From positions 24,218,501 to 24,282,500 of the forward strand of contig NC_087262.1 of assembly GCF_037042905.1 (NCBI RefSeq): a DNA stretch of 64,000 nucleotides. The letters are read 5' to 3'. A model generated the notes under the pieces. The model ran no database searches, was not told the DNA's origin, and saw nothing but the letters and a program-made list of their open reading frames with translations. The position numbers and the translations under genes are program-made. This document shows, in pieces, positions 1-10,900 of the stretch. Within the stretch, counting starts at the first letter, position 1, and the number at the start of each line of letters is the position of its first letter. This stretch comes from Lytechinus pictus (Eukaryota > Echinodermata > Echinoidea > Temnopleuroida > Toxopneustidae).

Positions 1-47
1 GTTTTGCCGATATGACAGCAGCATTGCCTTATTATAAACTTTGTTCT

Positions 48-208
48 GGGCCTCGTTGCATAAAAAGTTACGATTATAGAAACTTTGCCATGCAATGGTA
101 ACTACCAGGGTAACGCTGATCATCGGCCAATAAAAATCAAGGAATTCATGCAAGTTACCATTGCATGGCATAGTTACAGCAATGGTAACTTTTTTTACAA
201 TGGGGGCT
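48..208. mobile_element. Palindromic MITE-like element
   Basis: The left end (GGGCCTCGTTGCATAAAA, then an AGTTAC block) is mirrored by the right end (GTAACTTTTTTTACAA, then TGGGGGCT). Inner arms carrying CCATGCAATGGTAACT and AGTTACCATTGCATGG also pair. The whole 160 bp can fold back on itself and has no coding capacity. The GGGCC(C)-TTTCATAAA style of end recurs at 29646, 49840 and 56785, so this is probably one loose superfamily of non-autonomous TIR elements. Class assignment is inferred from structure only. Confidence 0.6.
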
Positions 209-3200
209 CTGTTCTATAGGGGCTTTTGACCATTAGTAATTAATGTTGTTATCTTCCAAAGGTTTTCAAAGGTCCTGCAGGGCTTATCCATTGAAAATTC
301 AGTAACTTTCAGTTATATAAACACAAAAAAGGCCTTTAGAGAAATAAAACTAGAAATCCAATGTTTTATAACAATTTGCTTGTGATGTATTAAAATAAAT
401 GTATAAGCAGTTGTTGTGAATCAAAACCTTTTTTTTTCATAATTGACAGCATGCCATAGGCCATCAATCTTAAAGTAAATCTTGATAAAATACCCTAAAT
501 GTATGACAAGATAGGGCAAAAGATTGTTTTGGATTTTATTGATGATGTCCATGTAACTTATCCCAGTTTTGGGTATATGCGTTGCCATGGTGCTAAGTGA
601 ATGTGCGTAGTGTTGAGAACTAGGTTTTATGGTCAATTTCACCAAATTAATTACACTTGCTCATGGACTCTGAAGGTTTCCTGACATTCAATATGACTAG
701 TCTTATCTAGCAAACATTCTTCCCAAGATGCAGATATGTACTATTGTCTTCCTTTGTGTTTAAGGTACCCATGTATCCACAAAGTGCCTGAATGATTAGA
801 CTACTTTTCACTTTAAAACTTTTCAGAAAACATTGAAAGGAAAATCACAATATTATCATTGATTTATAACTGAGCAAATGGCAAGTTTATGATACATTTA
901 TTCAATATTTTGTGTCTTGTAGTAAAGCTCAGTTTATAATTCTAACAGGTTTATATTCTTCAAAATGCTGTTTTGTTTTATTGCGCATCATTATGTATCA
1001 GATTTTTTTAGTTCAGTATCATTTCATTTTTCATTCACAGTTTTGGAGGAGAATAGATTGAAAAAAAAACTTCCATAAATATGTTTTTCAATAATCAATA
1101 ATTGTCAGTAGATTATGAGTTGTGTGTTCTTGAAGAAATCATTAATGATAAATAAATTTGTTATAAAATTTATTCTATTATGATCAAGTTGTTTTTGAGC
1201 TCATCAAAGTCGGATAATGATTCTTTTCAGCATGGAGTCGAGAACCCTTCACTTTCAGCGGAAAGAGAAGAGTGTATGATGATGAGACTAGATGTTGATT
1301 ACAGTAATGGTCTTCTTTGATGGCTTGTTGATATTCAACAAGCCTGAAAAGCCCCTGCCTGAAGTTCACTGACATATCAAACCCCAAAACACAAGTGACA
1401 GGTTAAGACATGTATGTCACCATATTACAAATGTCTACAAAGTTGTAATAGAAAAAAAAAAGGATTTGAAGGGCAGCATTTATTGAATGTATCTGAATCG
1501 AATGATATGTAGATGTTCAAATATCTTTACTCCAATGTAATACAATGATTTGGAGATACTGTAACGTAATTGATTTCAAACTAATGAAAGTGCTATTATA
1601 AAACAACACTTTATAGAAAAGAATATTTAAAGTAAATTGGTTGCATATTTATTTGGTAATTACACAGGGGAAAATGTTTATCATAACATCATGGTTTTTT
1701 TTTCTTCTATTTAAGGGAGCTTATTGGAGAAAGAAAAAATTTAAAGGTTAAAGTAGAGCCGTTTTAATGACTTATTCAACATTAATTTGTCAAAATTCAA
1801 ATTGGTTCTCTCACTTCTCTGTCATAACTGGCGATGGTCATTGTTGCAAATCTGGCTCCATTACTAAACTTCTTCTGTTATGTTGTTTTGTTCATCAACA
1901 TGTTTAAAAGTATGTATTGAAGGAGAATACTCCTTAATACTTCCAAAACTGGCTGGTATTCTAACAAGTTTGACTCTCTGCTCATGCCGTTTTTCTCCCA
2001 CGTTTCCGCATCTTCTCAAAGTCGGAACATAAGGAGATTTTTTGTTGACATTCAACCCCTCCGAGTCAAGGAGAGCACCCACACTCCAGAAGAATAACGA
2101 GGTGCTACACGGCCACTTTTCCAATCTAGCCCTGGGCAACTAAACAACTTGAGTTTGTGGTAACAAGGCTTAACTGTGAAGCCAAGTTTAGAAACCTGAT
2201 ATGAATATAAAGGGGAAAGGGGTGTATTTTTAAAGACAAATTCCCATTAAGATAGCATTCACAAAACAAATCTTAAAAGAATTTAAAGAAATTACCACCT
2301 AGTGATATGTCCCAGACAATGATCAAAGCATGTACCAATTAAAGCTCTCTGGATTAATGATTAGGTACATAAATCGTAGATAAAGAGTCTTACAATTATG
2401 GAATTATCTTGCTCGGAACTTTTTATTTTCCTACATGTATGCATCGTGAATGCTCAAATACAAGGACATGTGTCTGTTTGGTCCAAAACTAGTACCATTA
2501 AAAAATTGTTGGTACTCTAATTTATCATAAATTTGATTTTAAACGATATCAGTTGATCATGTTTAGTTATTGATAGTTTTACTGGATTTACTTGAAATGA
2601 ATGTAATTATTGTCCAAAAATGGAAATTTGTTTCACATCAGGTTATTAGCAAATACCAAAAAAAAAAACGAAGTTTCAAAATTGCAATTTTGCCATTTCA
2701 AAGCAGGTATGACGCCTATACATTACCACAAAAATTGTTTGGTATTGCCCAAATTGGGGCTTCATGGTATTTTTTTTCAAACATTATGAACAAGGTTCAT
2801 GTACTAATATTTCATTTCATATAAAAGATCAAAGTCCCAATATCTCTTGCCGATGCCTGCCATTAAGATGGGTAATAATCATATTGAATTGAATTCCATA
2901 CTACTTAATAAGTGAGTCCTCAGCTATTACTTGAAGTCAGTGTAGACCCATATCCATTTCTATGATAATAACATAGGGTGGCCCTGTCACTTCTGCCAAG
3001 ATGTCGAAACCAACCTGAAACTGTAGCCGAAAAGCACCCTTAGGAGACATGCACTTTAACACAAAGAGTGGAAGCTTTATTTCATGTCATTTACCAGTTA
3101 ATCGGACGGTTGTCTTCCCGATTTCCGTAATTCATTAGTTGCCCCAACTCAAACCAGATGTACCAAAGGTAATTATTATTTCCTGGGTGACATGGAACAC

Positions 3201-3480
3201 CCGTTCTTCCATGGCTTGAACTTGAGCTTGTTCTTGATGCGGCCCCCTGGGACGAGAGGGGTCCTAGGTCCCTCACAATCAGACTGGACGGGTTATTTCT
3301 TTTCTTGGGAGTCGAGAGATGAGAAGTTTTTTTACGCCTGGTAGTGCTTGGGTCTCCCGTGGAGTGTGCGCCCTGCGGACTTTTAGGATGTTGATTAATG
3401 GAACCTGTGCCTTGCGATAGTATATTAATGATGGCTGCAGGGCATTGTGGGAAGGTGGAACCCTCATCTGTTATTCATGG
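209..3480. other. AT-rich non-coding stretch
   Basis: No exon, RNA gene or clear transposon end was found here. All reading frames are short and compositionally like random AT-rich DNA. It is either an intron or the 5' flank of the UNC5 gene, whose first visible exon (7649) starts in phase 1 and therefore needs upstream exons outside this window or unrecognised here. Confidence 0.5.
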
Positions 3481-3594
3481 TTGTTCGTTCTATCCTTCAA
3501 TATCTTTCTTTCTCTCTCTATCAATCTAAGTATCCATCTTTCATCACTCATTTTCTCTTTCCATTTTTCCCCTTTTTATGTTGTCTATAGATCA

Positions 3595-3700
3595 GATTTT
3601 ATTCTCATTTAATTTCATATGTTGGTGGCCTTACTCATGCACTACTAATCTTGTCTTCAAGTAAGGCCACCAACATATGAAATTAAATGAGAATAAAATC
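3595..3700. repeat. Perfect 40-bp inverted repeat (hairpin)
   Basis: 3595-3634 and 3661-3700 are exact reverse complements over all 40 bases, separated by a 26-base loop. The absence of any mismatch implies a recent insertion or ongoing homogenisation. It sits 4 bp from a second hairpin at 3705-3772. It may be the arms of a fold-back transposon. Confidence 0.85.
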
Positions 3701-3704
3701 TTTC

Positions 3705-3772
3705 GGTGAAAGAAAGAAACGCTCTATTCAACTCGGCTCACGCCTCGTTGAATAGAGCATCTTTCTTTCACC
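3705..3772. repeat. Second inverted repeat, MITE-like hairpin
   Basis: Arm 3705-3732 (starting GGTGAAAGAAAG, ending CTATTCAAC) pairs with arm 3747-3772 (GTTGAATAGAGC ... CTTTCACC) with one 2-base difference and a 14-base loop. It directly follows the perfect hairpin at 3595-3700, so the two together could be one element's terminal structure. Confidence 0.75.
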
Positions 3773-6189
3773 TCATGCGAAATCTCGCACCATCGCACTC
3801 ATGCCTATTCGCTATTTGTATACTGTTTGCCACAATACATATTTTGCCATTATCTTTCATTTCCTCAAAAAAAAAGATAAAACACACATCATTTCATGTT
3901 AGATTGGTGTACAAGCATCCACCCCTTTTTATCTCTAGCTTTTCTTAGTTTCTATCTCTTCATTTTCTGTCTTCTCTCCTCTATCAACCTCTTTTTCCTT
4001 CTTTTCTTTTCTTTTCTTTCTAACTTGCTCTTGTCTGTGTGTCTCTCACCCCCCCCCCCACTCTCTCATTCCCTATCTATATCATGCACAGTACTGTAGC
4101 CTACTCTCGATATTTATGCTTGTTTCTATTTCATACAGTATGTGTTCAACTCTCAGCGAGTTCAATCCTTATTTCACCCTCTCTGCTTTTAATTTCATCT
4201 CCTCACTCTCAAAAGACTTCACCCTGGGAAGAGCTTAGGGATATTACGTCTGACCCTCTTCTGTGGTCATTTCATTTACACTTTCTATTTCTTTTTACCA
4301 GTCGTAGACTTGTTAAGAATTCATTATCAGCTATGACAGGGGCTTGCATGGGGATGGAATGCTCAGCTCCCCTGTATTATAGAGAAGACCTTTAACCTGA
4401 AGATTCGAACAAAAATATATCTGGATCCATTCCGAGCTTCTTCCTTGTTTTGTTTATTGATCGTAAATATTCATTTTTACACATCCCCAAAATTCAATAT
4501 CACTCAGAGTCGTGGAGAGCTCATAGGATTTTTCGCCTTTTTAAATTTTTTTTCTGAATACTATTTTTCTTCCTTTGCAGCGTGTAATTTAAAGTGAATT
4601 TCTTTCAAGATTCTTCAAGATTTTAAGAAACAATTCATATCAAGACCTAGTCCAACTTCCCACAATGGCTAATAAAATTCTTTTTTGGGGAAAACACAAA
4701 GTAAACAAATATTTGTCATATCAACCACAAAATCAAATTTTGCACAGGTAATGGAAAAAATACACTCCTACGTAAGGAAGTTCAGTTGCATTTGAATAAT
4801 TTGTTTAGGGAAATGAAATGGGATGCATTTGAAAGTAAAATGAATAGATTAAGTTTTCAAAATCTATAATGAATCTCATTTTAAGTAACGGCATACCATA
4901 CATAACCTTGAAGTTTCAAAGCATAAAATTACATACAAGTCATTTCAATTTGCATCTTATGTTTTGTGCCCCAACATTTTTACCCCATTGAATGTGTCCA
5001 GCATCTATCCATGGTGTAGAAACTTGATGCTTGCGAAGTCAAGCGAATGCTACGTTGCGACCTGCCTGCTGGGACATCATCGGTGTGGCCTTCAAGGCTT
5101 CAGGGCTCTAAGGGGCTTTCCCACTTGATCTCAGCATGGTCTCTGTGATGAAAATTTTGATAATTCATGACAAGCAATGAGTTAAAATAGTTTTGCCCCA
5201 GGTTATAAACTAGTTTTACTTCATTTCATTTCATTTCCAGAATGAAAATTATGTAGTCAAGTAGAGATAACAACCTGACTGTGTGGAGTCAGAAGGATAA
5301 TAACTTACATCCTTCAACACAGATATCATATGATGAACATTGTTACTCTAGTGATTATGAGAAGTAAGGAGGTATTGAAACCTCTGCTTAAAGTATGTAT
5401 AGGTGTCATTTATTTGAAGTACATAGATTAGAGTCTGCAGTATTCCATGATGCCTAAAACAGAATAAAATCACAACTTCAGGAATAACGCGGAACTCATG
5501 GCATAGGAAAAAGAGTAAAGATTCTGAATTGTTTCCATCTTACTTTTATCAAACAAGTCAATTCTATATAGCAACATCCTGGTTCATGTTTTTAACGTTA
5601 ATTAGTGTTTTGACAAGAGAATAAAGATAAACTTTAATATTAGTTATTGATTAGCTTACACATGAAGTAAATTTACCCCAAAAAATTAATAGAATGCAGA
5701 AAATCTAAAGTAGTTTTAAAATTGATTATTAAGATTTTTTGTAAGGTGAGCCATGTATTCATATTCAATGTGATTGGTTGGATAGGATCTTGGAGGAAGA
5801 AGTATAGTAGGGTATACCGTCCGGACATTTTTCTTGGTCGCTCTAGAGGTAGGCGTACCCCCAGCTAACAATCAATTGTCACCTTGAAATATAATACACC
5901 ATTTTTTTTTCTTGAAGGGGGTTCAGGCTATGATGAGAGGGAGTAATATTAGACTTGTTGACAGCCCCTTGTTGATGATAGGAGATGAAAGAAAGTGCCT
6001 GTAAATAAATTTGGAGCAATCTTTTCTGCGGTTATCATTTCATACGTGTACATTTCGTTGCTCTCTCAGAAACTCTCCTTCTCATTTTGCTTGTATTTCT
6101 TCTTCCTATGTTTGCTGATAATGTAAAAGAAAATACTGAAGTGATACAGACATGCAATGAAATAGAAAAAAAAATCATATCGAGTTTTT

Positions 6190-7153
6190 GTCTCACCTGC
6201 ATAGCAGAGTGAGACTATAGGCGCCGCTTTTCCGACGGCGGCGGCGGCGGCGGCGACGGCGGCGGCAGCGGCGACGGCGGCGGCGGCGTCAACACCAAAT
6301 CTTAACCTGAGGTTAAGTTTTTGAAATGACAGCATAACTTAGAAAGTATATGGACCTAGTTCATGAAACTTGGCCATAAGGTTAATCAAGTATTACTGAA
6401 CATCCTGCCTGAGTTTCATGTCACATGACAAAGGTCAAAGGTCATTTAGGGTCAATGAACTTAGACCATGTTGGGGGAATCAACATCAAAATCTTAACCT
6501 AAGGTTAAGTTTTTGAAATGTCATCATAACTTAGAAAATATATGGACCTAGTTCATGAAACTTATACATAAGGTCAATCAAGTATCACTGAACATCCTGC
6601 ATGAGTTTCACATCACATGACCAAGGTCAAAGGTCATTTAGGGTCAATGAACTTTGGCCGAATTGGGGGTATCTGTTGAATTACCATCATAACTTTGAAA
6701 GTTTATGGATCTGATTCATGAAACTTGGACATAATAGTAATCAAGTATTACTGAACATCCTGTGCAAGTTTCAGGTCACATGATCAAGGTCAAAGGTCAT
6801 TTAGGGTCAATGAACTTTGGCTAAATTGGGGTATTTGTTGAATTACAGCCATAAATTTGAAAGTGTGTTGGTCTAGTTCATAAAACTTGGACATAATAGT
6901 AATCAAGTATCACTGAACATCCTGTGCGAGTTTCAGGTCACATGATCAAGGTCAAAGGTCATGTAAGGTCAAAGAACTTTGGCCACGTTGGGGGTATTTG
7001 TTGAATTGCCATCATATCTCTATAAGTGTATTGGTCTAGTTCATAAAACGTGGAAATAAGAGTAACCAAGTATCACTGAACATCTTGTGCGAGTTATAGT
7101 AGTTTTCAAAATCAGCACTGCTGCTATATTGAATCGCGTGATGCAGGTGAGAC
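6190..7153. mobile_element. TIR element with internal ~163-bp tandem repeats
   Basis: The ends are a 13-bp perfect inverted repeat: GTCTCACCTGCAT at 6190-6202 and ATGCAGGTGAGAC at 7141-7153. Inside, a GGC-rich triplet tract (6236-6290) is followed by tandem units, each with CTTGGACATAA-type and AAGGTCAAAGGTCAT cores; the cores lie near 6431, 6622, 6787 and 6949, so later units repeat every 162-165 bp while the first is about 190 bp. No transposase reading frame is present, so it is non-autonomous. The plan (triplet tract plus 160-bp core repeats) resembles tandem-repeat-bearing mobile elements of marine invertebrates such as the bivalve pearl elements, but the terminal inverted repeats argue for a cut-and-paste DNA transposon. 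Confidence 0.75.
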
Positions 7154-7648
7154 GGCCAGAGGCATTCCACTTGTCTACTCTCTGTTTCCCAAACATTTTC
7201 ATTTCTAACCTTACCTTTATCCCTATTCATTCTGTCGCCTTCCCCTTCCTCTCTCCTCCCTTTTTCTTTCACTCTCTTACTCGATATTTCCCTCTTTTTA
7301 TGACAGATGGTCGTCGAAAACGTTTCTTCAAATTTTATGATTGGTAAATTGGATATATAAATACATGTATGTTTGTTTATACTTGCTGAATTAAATTATA
7401 TGTTCATTATATATTGCCATCTTGTATAATTTTAAGTCCGATTTATTTCTGGTTGAACAAAGTTGTTGTTTTATCCTCACATAATTATCTAGGAGGGTGA
7501 TCAAGTCAATAAACTGAATGAAATTAAACTCATCAAATGGTGTTATTTTAGTGATTTCAACCAGTTTCAATCTGATAAATCTAATATCATCCAGCACCTG
7601 TCAATCTTAACCAATTGAGTCCGGCATTGTTTGTTTGTCTTCTTACAG
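7154..7648. other. Intron 3' part before the Ig exon
   Basis: A pyrimidine-rich stretch (7160-7300) is followed by AT-rich DNA and the polypyrimidine/CAG acceptor at 7637-7648 (GTCTTCTTACAG). No gene was seen besides the intron itself. Confidence 0.5.
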
Positions 7649-7930
7649 ACCTGCGGAAGCAGTTCTTCCAGGAGCCCCTTGATCACAGGGTACCCCTCCA
7701 CGACAAGTTTCATCTTCTCTGCCGGGCACCGGAAGGTGTCCCAGAACCAACCATCCACTGGGAGAAGGACGGAGTGGTGATCGACGACGAGCTCGTCCAC
7801 TACGTAATCACGTACGACGGGACCCTCATCGTCAACGAAGCCACTCTGGCAGATACTGGCAACTATACGTGCTTTGCAACCAATGCCGCAACTTTCAGGA
7901 AAACTACCCCAGCTCGCGTTATTGTATATG
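7649..7930 (+). CDS. unc5: unc5 exon: second Ig-like domain
   Basis: This encodes about 94 residues of an Ig (I-set/C2) domain. The first cysteine is in the LLCRAPEGVP string, the core tryptophan in IHWEKDG, and the D-x-G-x-Y-x-C signature appears as DTGNYTC. It ends in a V-I-V-Y strand, just as UNC5 Ig2 does before the first TSP1. The acceptor is TTCTTACAG and the donor GTGAGA; it enters and leaves in phase 1. UNC5 Ig domains form the netrin-binding surface. Upstream sequence should encode Ig1 and the signal peptide, but I found no exon for them in 1-7648. Confidence 0.95.
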
Positions 7931-10900
7931 GTGAGATCATAACATCCGTCATCATCTGTATTGCACTTATAATTTCCTTATCAACTCCTGTGAAATTTCT
8001 CACTTGTTAACTAGGTGCCTTGTATATTCCACTTGGTGGTCAAGGTATCCCATCTTCATCTATAGCCAGATCATTATGTATTATTTTATGATCAGCCCGG
8101 TGAACTTGTCCATCTATCGTTTACCTCCACTTCCCTCCATTGCAGAAATACCAAACATGTTTTTGCCTTAGATACATTCCACCGTTCAGGATTCATACTG
8201 CTAGTTTATAAGAACTCTGGAATAAGTGGAATATATCATGCTAATGTATGAGTGCAGCCAAGAATTCCTTGAATGGACTCCGAAGCTGTAGGTTTCCTAG
8301 GACTCCTTCCTCTCATTGTCAAAACAATGTGGATGTTTTTCTGTGGGTCAAATTTTTCATCTAGGGAGTCCTCAACAGTGTTTAAATCGGCTTCCTTTTC
8401 TTGTCCAATCTTGTTTGTGGATACAGTACCAAACAGCCTACAAGATGATCTTGATAAAGGTACCCACACACTATGTCTCTTTGCATCATTCAAATAATGC
8501 CTGTATATGAAGACCTCCCAAGGAAGACAAGAGAGTAGTGGTCTTCCTGAGCAGGTGGTCTGTATGGACAGATTCCGGTAATGCATGTATCGCTAGAAAA
8601 TTTTAAACTGAAACCAATCTTGTGGTCTTTGAAGACAAGTTGTCCTATACGGGTGGTCGCTGAAGCAGTTTACTTAAAAAATCCTGTCTTTCCTCACTTT
8701 TATTACTAGATGATTCCAATAATGGAGCATGGTCAACATGGACAGAATGGAGCACCTGTACAGGAGACTGTGAGGGAGGGACCAGGAGGAGGATGAGATA
8801 CTGTACCAATCCTGCACCTATCAATGATGGTGCTAACTGTGTGGGAAGTGCTTTTGAGACGGAAGACTGTTCAATCGATTGCCCAGGTGAGATACCTTAA
8901 TAGCATTTCAGACATCTATCAAAGTCTTTTTTAGAAGGCACTATGTAGCAGATAAGATTTGAAGCTGGTGATAAAAAGAGCTACCCCATTTTTAAAGAGG
9001 ATGATATCTTCAACTAACCATTCCCCTCTCACTGCTTTGTTGTCACCCAGCTGCAGCTATCGGCTGGAGCGAATGGAGCGCCTGGTCCCGCTGCACGGAA
9101 GACTGCGAGCAGATCCGGACAAGGACCTGCACCAGGAGTTGTTCGGGCGCATCGCAGCAACGGAGGAACTGCTCTGGAGGACTGTGTTTAAGTGAGCCAG
9201 CACGTATGTGTCTCCCTCTATACCGCTCTTATTTGTAGGTCTTGTACAGTAATGGCAAGTGTTACGACACGAGATATGTACTGTGTTTTTTTCCTGGTAT
9301 TGGATGTGCAGCTGTGACTCTAAAATCGTAAAACTATGTTTTTTAAGCTCACTTTGAGGTATACTGTACATCCTCTCTTCCATCCATGAAGACAAATTCA
9401 AGCATCTTTTTAAATATGATTGCTTATTGATTTTTTATTAACTGTATTCTTTAGCTTGAGCTAAAGATGGGGGTAGTAATAGCAGCGCTTTCTATCCTCA
9501 GGCAAAAACGCTCTATAAATCCAGCTTTTGTTATTATTACTACTTTCATATTCTTAAAATACAGCATTTCTAGAAAAAATATGCTGGAAAAATGATTAAT
9601 GCAGTAAAGACGTATTATTGCTTATTGTCATATCCTTGCCATTATTGCACTTGGGCCTTATCCTATACCTCATTTTTCTAGTTGTTTCCCTCAAGTTTCC
9701 CATTTTTTTCATATATCCATTGTCAAATGTTGAACCCAGTCAGTATACAAGTAATCCCCTTGTAAGAGGAGTAAACCCTTCGAGAATGCATATTTTCTTG
9801 TAAGTTACTTGCCATTTTATTAGCATTTACCCAAGCCAAAACCACCCCCCTGTTTTTAAATATTGTATGTCTGTACATCATTAAATGAGAAATCCCTCCC
9901 CCCCTGAAACCAGTAATTTGTATGGTGCAGTATAAGTGACAGGTTAAGAATATTGTTGTGTTTATGAAATTCTTAAGGGTAGACAATACAAAGTAGCACT
10001 GGCTGAGTCATTATCATTCAAAACATTTAGCACAAACAGTAATAATCCACCTTCAAAAGATAAATATTTGTCTTTATAAGGAATGATAACAAATGATGGA
10101 CATAATAAAGGTTGCAGGGAAGTTGATTCAATTCAATTTCAATTGAACTTACAATGTTTAGAGGACTATTATTTTCTAAATAATAATTCTATTCATTGCT
10201 GAACGCAGCTTCTTACTAGCTGGTATTACCAACATGAGCACAGAACGTAAATCGCTGGTGGGCTGATAAAACCTTGTATCTCAAAATTTCAAAATTTTGA
10301 GGTCAGCTTAGAAAAGGCTGTATTTTGAAAATATAGCAATGGTGGCAGTCTCATATTGTCTGAAAACAGTCTCCGGATACCTTTGAAGAACTCTTTCAAA
10401 TCAAAAGAAGGTTGCTATCCATGTTGCAACTCTAAAATCTAGCTTATTCTAAGCTGCATCAAAATATTCAAATTTTGAGATACATGGTTTCATCAGCACA
10501 CCAGCAAAATGCACTCTCGTGAATTGCTATTAAACTTTATTTCTGTTCTGATCAGACACTCACCACATACTCTGATTTGTCAAGGGCATCCTACTTTCCG
10601 AAATAGACTATCCTTGTTTCTATGACTCACGGTCACCGTTTAAGGGTTATTTTGTATCTGCTTTTGATTTCATTCAATGAATTGTTTCACCACCCTGTAA
10701 CATTGATATGAAGCAAATCACGGTAAGCCTTTCTTCTCTACTTTTGATATGTTTGGATTGGGCGAGACATAGAGTAGGCTGGCTTGCTCATGATCCATCC
10801 AACCATTTGATTGATGTCGGACAATTCAATTTCGACGCCTCGAGATGTAATGCCAAAAGTTTTATTAGGATCATTGCCACCATCAACGGCACTTGAGCGA

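Larger units (their letters stand above)
3481..4090 (+). repeat. Pyrimidine-rich (CT) low-complexity DNA
   Basis: Long runs of C and T (TCTTTCTTTCTCTCTCTATC style, and a C10 tract near 4050) flank the two hairpins at 3595-3772. The open readings of this stretch are serine/leucine/phenylalanine-rich simply because of the CT composition and are not genes. The rest, up to 6189, shows nothing further. Confidence 0.6.

Noticed and set aside
1864..2139. 91-codon minus-strand frame with arginine-rich segment
   Set aside because: No recognisable family and no supporting splice sites; not reported as a gene.
1..7648. Exon for UNC5 signal peptide or first Ig domain
   Set aside because: No frame with Ig cysteine/tryptophan spacing and matching phase-1 donor was found; these exons are presumably further left.
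8236..8586. 116-codon minus-strand reading frame in an unc5 intron with polar, protein-like composition
   Set aside because: No recognisable domain, no splice or start context, and it lies opposite and between two firm unc5 exons; most likely chance or an unidentifiable transposon scrap.
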